Of a stretch of DNA of 7,372 nt, positions 1-7,272 are shown piece after piece. Source of the DNA: DATDCV01 sp036524155 (GTDB taxonomy: Bacteria; Verrucomicrobiota; Verrucomicrobiia; Limisphaerales; UBA8199); the NCBI GenBank assembly GCA_036524155.1, contig DATDCV010000055.1, positions 1-7,372 of the forward strand. Reading direction: 5' to 3'. Under the pieces are notes generated by a model. It was not told the DNA's origin. It saw only the letters and a program-made list of their open reading frames with translations, and ran no database searches. Made by a program: the position numbers and the translations under genes. How positions within the stretch are numbered: the stretch's first letter is position 1; every line of letters begins with the position of its first letter.

Positions 1-1574
1 AGCGCGGCATAAAAATAGCGCCCACCCGCATCCGGCACCACGCGGAGCCCCGGCAGCACGCTCTCGCCGGTGATCGGCCCCGACACTTTGTAGCTCCTGG
101 AGTAAACCTGCCCGCTGCCCGACCCCGTGCCACTATAGAACGAAAGCTGAAAATTCAGGTCGGGCAGTTCGGACGCCGGTGTCGGCTGGGGGTATTCGGA
201 ACGCAGGCGCGGATCATTCTGCAGCGAATCAATCACGAAAGGCACCGGGTAAGGCGCCGTGTACGCGCCATGAAAACTGCCGATCTCCAGCCCGGTGATC
301 GCGTGGATCGTCGGCACCGTCCGATAAAACCTTCCCGTGTCCAAACTCTCGCCCGGCCAAATGTAATTTCCCGGGTTCTCACCGAATCCGTACCTTAGAA
401 TTTCCACCTCGGGACCTAAACCCTGGAGACGTTGGATGTAATATCCGCTGAGGACTACTCGCTCGATCACCGTGCCGTTGGTGGGCGTGACCAACCACAG
501 AACCGGCTCATACGCGCAAAGACAGAGGGTCACCTTCTGGCCCGGCCGGTTGACCACCACGGCGGCCAGGCCTTCCTCGTGATTTGGGCTGGGGCCGCCC
601 CCGTATTTTCCGGAATAGACACTCACGACATGAAGCTCGCGCCCGCCGGGCGGCGGAGCCTGTGCTGTGACGTGAACCGGAGGAGACACCGTGATGATGT
701 CCGAGGCGTCAATTACCCGCGCCGTCAGCGCAAAGTCTCCGGGCGGGACGTTGCTCCAAATCAGCAGGTAATTGCCCGCAGGCGTGACGAATGGGCCTGC
801 GGCCCGACCCAGAAGGGTTTCATCGGCGTAGAACTCCACCCGTATCAGGGTGTCATCGGTATTGAGCACGTTGGCCCCAACCTGAACATTGCTGCCCGCA
901 ACGAGCACGGCCCATTCCACCGGCGTTACCACATGGACGATCGGCGAATGATCCTGCCGCTGAATGCCGAGGTAGTAGCCCGGGATCGGTTCGCTGCCGT
1001 TCACCGGTGGTGGCGAGCCTGGAGGTTGCCACGCGACGCCAAAGCTGTCTCCCCCCATGGCTTCCTTGTGCAACCCCTCCACGTAATACGCCTTGCCGGC
1101 TTCGAGGTAGATCGGTTTGGAGATATTCTCGTGGTTCGTCCTGCCGGCCCCGATATCCGTCCAGTTGCGAGGCCAGCTCCAGTTCGACTCGGTCGCGATT
1201 TGCACCAGGTTCGAGCGCTCGTGGTTCAAGCTCAGGTACAGCGCCCCCTGGTCATCCGAGGCCAGGTAGAAAATATACTCGCCGGTGACCGGAGGGATGA
1301 GGAAACCGGACAGCCGCTCCCCATACATCTCGCCACTATCGGTCGGGGTTTCGAAGGACGTGATGGTCCCAACCACGTCCGGCGCGCCCGGGAATTTGGC
1401 GCTGTTCGTCAGGTCCGAGATCAGCGGACCGAAAATGTTGGTGTAAACCTCCCGTGTTAACTCACCGCGGACCAGCGCGGCGGCCGGCGCCTTGAGAGGG
1501 TTGGCGCACATTGCCAGGACCAGCACGAACGCGCAGCCGATTGCGCGACGGAGGCACAGGTTCTTTGTCTTCAT
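1..1574 (-). CDS. Secreted PA14-domain protein with Ig-like domain, C-terminus beyond window
   Basis: This gene is read on the minus strand from an ATG at 1574-1572 and stays open for 524 codons to the left edge, so only its start is present. Residues 1-33 form a signal peptide: a basic stretch (KTKNLCLRR), a hydrophobic core around residues 11-24, and an alanine-rich possible cleavage region (APAAA). Residues about 37-185 match a PA14 domain, seen in REVYTNIFG near the start, GFLIPPVTGEYIFYLASDD at 90-108, and the later KAYYVEGLHKE. PA14 domains in secreted bacterial proteins often bind carbohydrate or cell surfaces. Residues about 210-303 look like a bacterial Ig-like domain (IRVEFYADETLLG, LTARVIDA). 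From about 313 a further region begins with ELHVVSVYSGKYGGG and includes CAYEPVLWLV and LSGYYIQRLQGL; I cannot assign it to a named family. No clear Shine-Dalgarno site precedes the ATG; the signal peptide decides the start. The catalytic function, if any, is unknown. The coding frame is clear; the role is inference. Confidence 0.85.
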   Translation of the reverse strand, partial: MKTKNLCLRRAIGCAFVLVLAMCANPLKAPAAALVRGELTREVYTNIFGPLISDLTNSAKFPGAPDVVGTITSFETPTDSGEMYGERLSGFLIPPVTGEYIFYLASDDQGALYLSLNHERSNLVQIATESNWSWPRNWTDIGAGRTNHENISKPIYLEAGKAYYVEGLHKEAMGGDSFGVAWQPPGSPPPVNGSEPIPGYYLGIQRQDHSPIVHVVTPVEWAVLVAGSNVQVGANVLNTDDTLIRVEFYADETLLGRAAGPFVTPAGNYLLIWSNVPPGDFALTARVIDASDIITVSPPVHVTAQAPPPGGRELHVVSVYSGKYGGGPSPNHEEGLAAVVVNRPGQKVTLCLCAYEPVLWLVTPTNGTVIERVVLSGYYIQRLQGLGPEVEILRYGFGENPGNYIWPGESLDTGRFYRTVPTIHAITGLEIGSFHGAYTAPYPVPFVIDSLQNDPRLRSEYPQPTPASELPDLNFQLSFYSGTGSGSGQVYSRSYKVSGPITGESVLPGLRVVPDAGGRYFYAA

Positions 1575-1913
1575 AACTGGACTCAGAAGCCGTGCAACCG
1601 GGTTTTGTTGACACAGCTATCCAAGCCGCCGGCGGCCTTGCGGAACACAGGGCCTCCTGAGGCAGGGAAATCGAAAAGCGGGAAGCGGGGCGGGAGCCAG
1701 TCCAGCCCCGGGGTAGGACAGACTTCCTGCCCGTCTCAGTATCTCGTTTGACTACACCGGGTGCCGAAGGAGTAGAGCACAGCTCATCCGCGGTGGACGA
1801 ATCACCAGCCCGCGCTTTCATAGGTTGTGAGCCGTACTCTACCCGAACAGCCGCCCTGACGCAACAGTTTGTTCAGGTTAAAATGCCTCTTGGACTTAAC
1901 TTTTCGTTTATTA
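1575..1913. other. 339-base gap between the GH44 gene and the PA14 gene, no gene seen
   Basis: I see no convincing gene here. A minus-strand open frame beginning at 1821 crosses the gap, but it is in a different frame from the PA14 gene and has low-complexity Arg/Ser/Pro-rich content, so I treat it as chance. The gap follows the TAATAA double stop of the GH44 gene and should hold any promoter of the PA14 gene. I could not find a convincing pair of -35 and -10 boxes, nor a hairpin followed by a T-run. It does hold GC-rich palindromes, including CCCCGGGG at 1706-1713. The length is large for two genes in one operon, so separate promoters are plausible. Confidence 0.6.
1625..1636. repeat. Perfect 12-base palindrome GCCGCCGGCGGC
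   Basis: The sequence equals its own reverse complement and lies 51 bases upstream of the PA14 gene start. It could be an operator half-site pair or part of a leader hairpin, but in DNA this GC-rich such a palindrome may be chance. Confidence 0.3.
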
Positions 1914-4499
1914 TTAGGGCAACCATCGGGCGCGGAAGAAGCCCATCGCGTTCGTCGCCGGGAACACCAGGTTCAGGGAGGTGCCGGCCAGCGTGTTGGT
2001 CTCCAACGAGGTCCAATTCACAAAGTCACTCGAACTTTGGAGCGCGTAGCGCTGGCCGCTCTGCCCATCCAGCCAGAGGTCGAAAGTGTTGGTGGCGCTC
2101 ACTGCACCGGCTCGCAAATTCGGTGGTGTCCCGCCGGGGACAATCAACAGCGTGACGCTTTGCGGCGGCAATGTATTGGTGATGGTGCCGCCGGTGAAGG
2201 TGAGATCCGGCAGGCGCGTGATTGCATTGGCTGAGGTCAGTTGCCAGATCTGCGCCGTGCCGCGCGGGAGGAAGTTGGCAAGGTTAACGGTCGGCAGCGC
2301 GTTGCCGGCCAGTTGCTTGTTGATCACCATTATCGTGAGCGCCCCATCCGAGGTCCGTTGCGCGGCAAATACCGCGACAGCGTCCGGGTTCGGCCCTACG
2401 GCGTTAACACTGACGTCACCGAAGCCCGAATTGTTGCCATCATAGTTGCGATACAGCTTCATCGCTTTGTAGGTCGGCGTGCTCGCGGCGGGTGTAGTCC
2501 AGCGTGTCGCCAGGTCCAGTCCCTCGCGGCCAAAGACCCCAAGGATATCGGCCTGGGCGGTCGCACCGTTGATGTGGCCCTCGGCGCCCCAGTTGTATTC
2601 GGTGATGCCAATCTGCGTGCCGGGATAATAGGCCGCGACCCACCCTTTCATGCGCGGGATCAACTTGATGATGCTGTTAATCCAACTTGCGTCCACGTAG
2701 TTAGTGTCCCACAGCGCGCGCGTGGAACGATTCCGGCCGAGTTGGGTGGCGAGCGAGACGTCATTGCCGGATTCGTTGGCGCCCTGCGGATAAATGTGCA
2801 GCGTGAAGATGTCGAGCAGCCGCTGATTGGTGTCGGTGGCGCGCTGGCGTATCTGGTTTAACAGCCACGGCATGTAGTCCCAACCGCCGTTAGTGCCGCG
2901 GTCCGGGTAATGGGCAGGGTTGTAGTCGCCTCGCGCGGCGCTCCATTGCAGGTCGTAGCCGCTGTATAAATACCCGTTCCAGCCCCATTCTTCCGGGGCG
3001 GCGACCAGGGCGGACGGATCCACGGCTTTCACCATGCCGGCGTAATCAAAGAACTTGTCGCGAATTTCCTGCATGGTCGTGCCGACGGGGTGGACATCAC
3101 GATGCGTGGCGTGCCAGAGCGTGTGCTCGTTATCCATCAGGTAATAGCGCACGCCGCCGTTGGTGGAACTGCCCCAGCGATTGGTCAGGAGCTGAAGGAA
3201 CGCCTGTTGGAACAGCGAGTTGGTGAGAAAACTGGCATCCCTCGGATTGTTGTTGGTAATGGGCGTGGAAGTGTTGGTAATGATGCCGTTGCCGGCGTCG
3301 GGGAACCATTGCCAGTCGTGGGCGGCTTGCAGGCCGTATTTGGCGATCGAGTAGCTGGCGAGCCGGCCGCGGTTCGAGCCAAGCGTCGGCAGCCAGCCGA
3401 TCATCGGAATGGTGAGCATGGGCAGGGCGCCGCCATTCTTGCTCTGGGCTATGTGATCGTCGGCAGCCGCGCCCGGGGTTGAGGGTGAGTCCGCCAGGCT
3501 TTCGAAATACCAATCGGCGGCGCGGTTGTGAGCATTGAGCTGCCAGTTGTAGCGCGTCTCAGCATTGCCGCCCGAACGATTGAGCGGGGCGTTCAGATCG
3601 GCGACGGCGTTCGAGGAAGCAAAGGCAACGCCGTAGATCAGCGGGCTGATCGGGTGACGATTCAGTTGCGCGTCAACGGTGATGGTGATCGGGGTGTTCG
3701 ACGCGACGAGCACGCTTGCGGCGGCGGAATCACGCGTGCTGGCGCCATCATAGGTGACACGCGCAACGACGCTATAGCTGCCGGGGGCGGGGTTGTTCCA
3801 GGTGGCGGCGTACGGCGGAACCAGGTCTTCGGCGAGCAGATTTGCGCCGCTGTAGAACTGGACTTTGTTGATTTGGTGACTGTTGGTGATCACCGAGCCC
3901 GCGAGCGGGATCGTCGCCGGGGCCGTGTAAAGCGCGCCGTTGGCCGGCGAAGTCAGCGTGATGGTTGGCGGCGGCGTCCCGACGGCTACCAGCGTGAAGT
4001 CGTCCACGTATAACATGGGCGCCTGACCTGAATCGCGGACCTGGAGCCAGAAGCCATCAAAGTCAGTGACGTTAGCCACACCCAGCGCAGCGAGGGAAAC
4101 TGTTTCCTGGCGCCAGGAATTGATCGGCAAAGTCGCCAGGATGACCGGCGTTTGGGCGACGCCGTTGCGAGTGGCCTGGACCTGCACCGATTGTCCGCCG
4201 CTGCTGCCGCCGTTGACCCAAAATGTCAGACTCGCGTAGAGTGAACCGTCCTGCGCGCTATGGTGGAGATAAAGTGCCTGCCAATTCGTCGAAGAGACGC
4301 TGATCGAAGCCGAGCCACCGTGCGCGGGCGAGGGGTTGGCGAAATTCACCGTTGCCCAACTCCAGTTTTGCCATCCGTTCTGGAGTGAGTCGGTGTAAAT
4401 CGGCTGATCGGTTTGCGCCCCCACCCCGGCCGTGGCGCCCAGGAAAAAAATCCCAGCCAACCCGGCGGCGAATCCCGAACGACGAAGAGCGTTTAACAT
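1914..4499 (-). CDS. Secreted glycoside hydrolase family 44 enzyme (endoglucanase/xyloglucanase type)
   Basis: The 861-residue product probably cleaves internal beta-1,4 links of xyloglucan or cellulose-like glucans outside the cell. Residues 1-28 are a signal peptide (MLNALRRSGF, hydrophobic core, cleavage likely after VGA). Residues about 33-173 form a jelly-roll-like domain, possibly carbohydrate-binding (YTDSLQNGWQNWSWAT; ends MLYVDDFTLV). Residues about 176-267 are an Ig-like domain (ITLTSPANGALYTAP). The GH44 domain starts near 271 (NRHPISPLIYGV at 280-291; LNRSGGNAETRYNW at 306-319). By family knowledge the acid/base is Glu458 in YYLMDNEHTLWH and the nucleophile Glu634 in GITEYNWG; both are present. 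Residues about 700-788 are the beta-sandwich that accompanies this fold. Residues about 795-861 (YALQSSSDFVNWTSL; FFRAR) resemble a small terminal module I associate with Verrucomicrobiota. I chose the ATG at 4499; the frame also opens at a TTG at 4535, but the ATG gives a clean signal peptide. No clear ribosome site is seen. Substrate preference cannot be read from sequence. Confidence 0.93.
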   Translation of the reverse strand: MLNALRRSGFAAGLAGIFFLGATAGVGAQTDQPIYTDSLQNGWQNWSWATVNFANPSPAHGGSASISVSSTNWQALYLHHSAQDGSLYASLTFWVNGGSSGGQSVQVQATRNGVAQTPVILATLPINSWRQETVSLAALGVANVTDFDGFWLQVRDSGQAPMLYVDDFTLVAVGTPPPTITLTSPANGALYTAPATIPLAGSVITNSHQINKVQFYSGANLLAEDLVPPYAATWNNPAPGSYSVVARVTYDGASTRDSAAASVLVASNTPITITVDAQLNRHPISPLIYGVAFASSNAVADLNAPLNRSGGNAETRYNWQLNAHNRAADWYFESLADSPSTPGAAADDHIAQSKNGGALPMLTIPMIGWLPTLGSNRGRLASYSIAKYGLQAAHDWQWFPDAGNGIITNTSTPITNNNPRDASFLTNSLFQQAFLQLLTNRWGSSTNGGVRYYLMDNEHTLWHATHRDVHPVGTTMQEIRDKFFDYAGMVKAVDPSALVAAPEEWGWNGYLYSGYDLQWSAARGDYNPAHYPDRGTNGGWDYMPWLLNQIRQRATDTNQRLLDIFTLHIYPQGANESGNDVSLATQLGRNRSTRALWDTNYVDASWINSIIKLIPRMKGWVAAYYPGTQIGITEYNWGAEGHINGATAQADILGVFGREGLDLATRWTTPAASTPTYKAMKLYRNYDGNNSGFGDVSVNAVGPNPDAVAVFAAQRTSDGALTIMVINKQLAGNALPTVNLANFLPRGTAQIWQLTSANAITRLPDLTFTGGTITNTLPPQSVTLLIVPGGTPPNLRAGAVSATNTFDLWLDGQSGQRYALQSSSDFVNWTSLETNTLAGTSLNLVFPATNAMGFFRARWLP

Positions 4500-4596
4500 A
4501 GGTGCGGAAGCGGCACAGCTCGCGCCTTTCCACAAGGTCCAGTTTAGCAGCAGCCCGGGCGGAAGGCACGGCGTTTCGGCTACATCCGCCAGGATA

Positions 4597-4609
4597 AAGG
4601 GGTGAGACC
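4597..4609 (+). repeat. Left terminal inverted repeat of the 4597-4820 element
   Basis: AAGGGGTGAGACC is the inverted copy of the sequence at 4808-4820, with a single mismatch at the eighth base. Matches continue more weakly inward (8 of the next 17 bases). Confidence 0.6.
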
Positions 4610-4807
4610 AACGTAGTGGGTGATCTTCACGCAGAATGTGAACCGAACTATGGCGCGTCCCCTTTCCGCCCGTCCCGCCGAAGCTCCCGCTTTCCGCGAA
4701 GGCGGATAATCAATGGGGCTCGGGTATTGCACCCGCGATTTAGATGGAATGCAGGCGATTAAAGTTGGGCCCCGCCGGGGGAACACGCCCAAATGTCACA
4801 ATGTGCA

Positions 4808-4820
4808 GGTCTGACCCCTT
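4808..4820 (-). repeat. Right terminal inverted repeat of the 4597-4820 element
   Basis: GGTCTGACCCCTT pairs with the left repeat at 4597-4609, 12 of 13 bases. Just inside it lies CACAATGTG, a near-palindrome that could be part of a recognition site. Confidence 0.6.
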
Positions 4821-4984
4821 CCGCCTTCCGTGTGGTTGCTTTAGGGCGGTACGCTTGCGGCCGCCTCACTAGCTCGCGCGCAGAAGGAGACGTGGAGAGC
4901 TGGCCTCATCGGAAGGTGCTTGTCTTTGCAGAGGGACGGGGGCAGGATCGGATTACAGTCGGTTCGTAAACACAACTCACTTCT

Positions 4985-7255
4985 ATGAGCCGAGAGCACG
5001 TTCGGTTACTTCTGCTGGCGGGCGCCGCTCTCGTTTGCGCTCTGCTCACGCTGCATTTCCGAGATCGTCCCGTTGCGGCGACCACGGCGACGACCGCAGT
5101 TCCCCCAACCGGGAGGCTACGCGCTTTCGCGCTGTCGAACGGACCCAGAGCGACGGGCGGATCGTGGTCAAGCAATTGGCCAGCAGAGCCGATGAAGGCG
5201 CAGGTTATGCAGCAGGTGGCGGCTGCAGTGCGGTCGGGCGAAGCGAACCACGCAGCGGCGCCCGCAAGGACGGCGACTTCGTTTCGGGATGGCGCGCAAA
5301 CGGATGCTTTTCGACGACTACACCAGCGCGTCGGACCGTCGCTGGAGGTGTATTTGCGGCCTGAGAATAGCACGCCAATTCAGATCAAAGGCACTCCACT
5401 ATACAAGGCAATCCCCGGGGGCGACGAGGAAGCGACCGCCAAGGCTTTTCTGCGGGAGAATGCGGCGCTGTTGCTGCTGCAGAACCCTGATGAGGAGCTG
5501 AGGCTGGCGAACCGACAGGCCGATGAGCTAGGCGGCAGCACGCTGCGATTTACGCAACATTACCTAGGGCTTGAGGTCTGGCCGGCGGAATTGGCGGTGC
5601 ACTTGGATGGCGGTGGGAATGTTGGCATGGTGGACGGCGCTTACGTCGGGACGCCGAGTGACGTGGCGGTGAGGGCGAAGTTGACGGCGGGCGAGGCTGA
5701 AGCGCGAGCGCGCGACTCGGTGGCGGATGGCGCGAAGGCCACGGTGTCGCCACCTAATTTGGTGGTTTACGCGCCGGTGGACCAGAAGCCTCGATTGGCG
5801 TGGAAGATGGACGTGTCGGTCGCTCTAGATCAAGACTGGTGGGTGGTGATCGACGCGCAGGACGGCTCTTCGCTGGCGAAAATCAGCCGGGTGATGAGCG
5901 ACAACGTCCCCGGCTCAGGGGTGGACCTGCTGGGGGTTACCCGGTCGCTGAACGTGTGGCAGTCCGGGACGACGTACTACATGATTGACGCGAGCAAGCC
6001 GATGTTCAACCCGACGACGGGGGAGGGCTACATCGAGACGGATGACGCCCGTGGGCTGACAGAGAGCCAGATCCTCGTCGCGAACACGATTCAGAATACG
6101 ACCTTGGTAGTCTCGACGTCGGCAACCTCGTGGGGCAACCCAGATGCGGTGAGCGCGGCCTACAACCTGAGCCAGACATACGATTATTACTATGATCGGT
6201 TCAGCCGGAGTTCTTACGACGGCAACCGGGGCAATCTCGAAGGGGTAGTGCGAATCGGGAACCTCGCAAATGCCTTCTGGCATCCGACTCACAAGATGAT
6301 GTTCTTCGGGAACGCGGACCGGTATGCGGGGTCGTTGGACGTGGTTGGGCACGAAGTGACGCACGGAGTGGCAAACAGTATCGGTAGCCAGGGAGTGCTG
6401 TTTTACAGTGGGCAGTCCGGGGCTCTTAATGAGGCCTACGCGGACATTTTTGGGGAGATGATTGAGGCGCGGACGAAGGGGACGAACGACTGGCTGATTG
6501 GATCGCAGTTGTCGACCATAATTCGGAGCATGTCGAATCCGCCCGCCTACAGCCAACCCGCCACGATGAGCCAGTACGTGGTGACATCGGCGGATAACGG
6601 CGGGGTGCACAAGAACAGCGGGATTATCAATCGCGCTTACTACCTGGTGGCGGCGGGGTTGAGAGACGCGATTGGCGGCCGGGATGCGGAGCGCATCTTC
6701 TACCGTTGCCTGACGGTGAGCATGAAGCCCTTTTCCCAGTTCATAGACGCGCGGCTGGGGTGTGTGGCGGCAGCGGAGGCTCTGTTCGGCGTTGGGTCCG
6801 TTCAGGCGCTCAAGACGGCGGAGGCGTTCGACAGCGTGGAGTTGTACGCAGCACCCTCGAGCGCGGCACAACCGGCCAACGTGAATGCGGCGGTGCAGGC
6901 CCTGGATTCGGCATTGTTCATCCGGCGGCACTGGTTCTATTCCCGGGACGATTTGTGGCGCTGGGAGGGCGCGATGGGCGATGCAAGCAGCGGGAGCAGC
7001 CTGGTGACCAGTGTTAAGGTGACGCGGCCTTCTGTAGTGGGGAACGGCTCCGGCACGTTTTTCGTGGGAGCGGATGACAGCCTGTGCGTGATTGCGACGG
7101 GTGGCACAAATTTCAGCACGCAGTACGCCGGATTGGTGCATTCGGTGTCGGTGTCGCCAGAGGGCCGATACGCGGCGTTTGTCTTCAATGCGGCTCCAAG
7201 ACTGCCGACAAACCAGATTGTGGTCCTTGATGAATGGCGCTCAGACAAGGCGTAA
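4985..7255 (+). CDS. Secreted M4 family (thermolysin-like) zinc metalloprotease with propeptide and partial propeller-like tail
   Basis: The 756-residue product is an exported neutral endopeptidase made as a zymogen. Residues 1-33 form a signal peptide (MSREHVRLLLLAGAALVCAL). Residues about 125-210 resemble the FTP-type propeptide (LRFTQHYLGLEVWPAELAVHL), and about 230-303 a PepSY-like part (DQDWWVVIDAQDGSSLAKI); in this family these inhibit and chaperone the protease until cleaved. The M4 domain spans about 310-620. The zinc motif is HEVTH at 456-460 with catalytic Glu457; the third zinc ligand is Glu483 in GALNEAYADIFG; the transition-state histidine is His542 in DNGGVHKNSGIINRAYY. All key residues are intact, so the enzyme should be active. 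After about 620 comes a tail with one and a part repeats resembling a beta-propeller blade (HSVSVSPEGRYAAFVF at 719-734, then NQIVVLD), which stops abruptly at 756. No Shine-Dalgarno site precedes the ATG; the signal peptide supports it. The gene is divergent from the GH44 gene. Natural substrates are unknown. Confidence 0.95.
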   Translation: MSREHVRLLLLAGAALVCALLTLHFRDRPVAATTATTAVPPTGRLRAFALSNGPRATGGSWSSNWPAEPMKAQVMQQVAAAVRSGEANHAAAPARTATSFRDGAQTDAFRRLHQRVGPSLEVYLRPENSTPIQIKGTPLYKAIPGGDEEATAKAFLRENAALLLLQNPDEELRLANRQADELGGSTLRFTQHYLGLEVWPAELAVHLDGGGNVGMVDGAYVGTPSDVAVRAKLTAGEAEARARDSVADGAKATVSPPNLVVYAPVDQKPRLAWKMDVSVALDQDWWVVIDAQDGSSLAKISRVMSDNVPGSGVDLLGVTRSLNVWQSGTTYYMIDASKPMFNPTTGEGYIETDDARGLTESQILVANTIQNTTLVVSTSATSWGNPDAVSAAYNLSQTYDYYYDRFSRSSYDGNRGNLEGVVRIGNLANAFWHPTHKMMFFGNADRYAGSLDVVGHEVTHGVANSIGSQGVLFYSGQSGALNEAYADIFGEMIEARTKGTNDWLIGSQLSTIIRSMSNPPAYSQPATMSQYVVTSADNGGVHKNSGIINRAYYLVAAGLRDAIGGRDAERIFYRCLTVSMKPFSQFIDARLGCVAAAEALFGVGSVQALKTAEAFDSVELYAAPSSAAQPANVNAAVQALDSALFIRRHWFYSRDDLWRWEGAMGDASSGSSLVTSVKVTRPSVVGNGSGTFFVGADDSLCVIATGGTNFSTQYAGLVHSVSVSPEGRYAAFVFNAAPRLPTNQIVVLDEWRSDKA

Positions 7256-7272
7256 GTCTTTGGGTTTGAGCG
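7238..7272 (+). terminator. Weak stem-loop over the stop codon of the M4 protease gene
   Basis: CGCTCAGAC at 7238-7246 can pair with GTTTGAGCG at 7264-7272 (eight Watson-Crick pairs and one G-U pair), leaving a 17-base loop that contains the TAA stop. There is no long T-run after it, so it is a poor intrinsic terminator. It might instead be an end of inserted DNA or chance. Confidence 0.2.

Larger units (their letters stand above)
4597..4820. mobile_element. 224-base MITE-like or REPIN-like element with terminal inverted repeats
   Basis: The left end AAGGGGTGAGACC and the right end GGTCTGACCCCTT are inverted copies with 12 of 13 bases matching; extended to 30 bases, 20 match. Inside are three short hairpins: TCCGC-GAAG-GCGGA at 4693-4706, CGGGT-ATTGC-ACCCG at 4721-4735, and CCCC-GCC-GGGG at 4770-4780. 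No transposase is encoded. Near the left end an ATG at 4650 begins MARPL, an opening I associate with IS200-like/REP-associated Y1 transposases, followed by a stop after 19 codons. The element may thus be an internally deleted relic of such a transposon, but this link is from memory and not proven. No clear target-site duplication is seen. It lies in the promoter region of both flanking genes and could affect their expression. Confidence 0.5.
4500..4984. other. Divergent intergenic region between the GH44 and M4 protease genes
   Basis: This 485-base stretch separates two divergently read genes and must contain the 5' ends of both transcripts. About half of it is taken by the inverted-repeat element at 4597-4820. 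The remaining flanks (4500-4596 and 4821-4984) hold no gene. On the minus strand a TAAACT hexamer about 50 bases before the GH44 start is a weak -10 candidate, without a matching -35. On the protease side I see no convincing sigma-70-like pair and no Shine-Dalgarno site before the ATG at 4985. A GCGGCCGC palindrome lies at 4857-4864. Confidence 0.6.

Noticed and set aside
432..1460. Long plus-strand open frame of 342 codons
   Set aside because: It lies opposite the PA14 gene, is rich in Arg and His with no domain, and the minus-strand frame has a signal peptide and clear PA14 motifs.
1462..1821. Minus-strand open frame of 119 codons before the PA14 gene
   Set aside because: It overlaps the start of the PA14 gene in another frame, has Arg/Ser/Pro-rich content and no recognisable motif.
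4500..4535. TTG start at 4535 that would add 12 residues to the GH44 protein
   Set aside because: The ATG at 4499 places the signal peptide at the very N-terminus with a good basic and hydrophobic pattern; the TTG has no ribosome site.
4580..4792. Minus-strand open frame of 70 codons in the divergent region
   Set aside because: It falls almost wholly within the inverted-repeat element and has no protein-like motif or signal.
4585..4826. TCCGCC on both sides of the element as a target-site duplication
   Set aside because: The left copy ends six bases before the element while the right copy overlaps its end, so the two are not symmetrically placed.
5915..7141. Minus-strand open frame of 408 codons
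   Set aside because: It is the antisense shadow of the M4 protease gene, with His/Arg/Pro-rich content and no domain.
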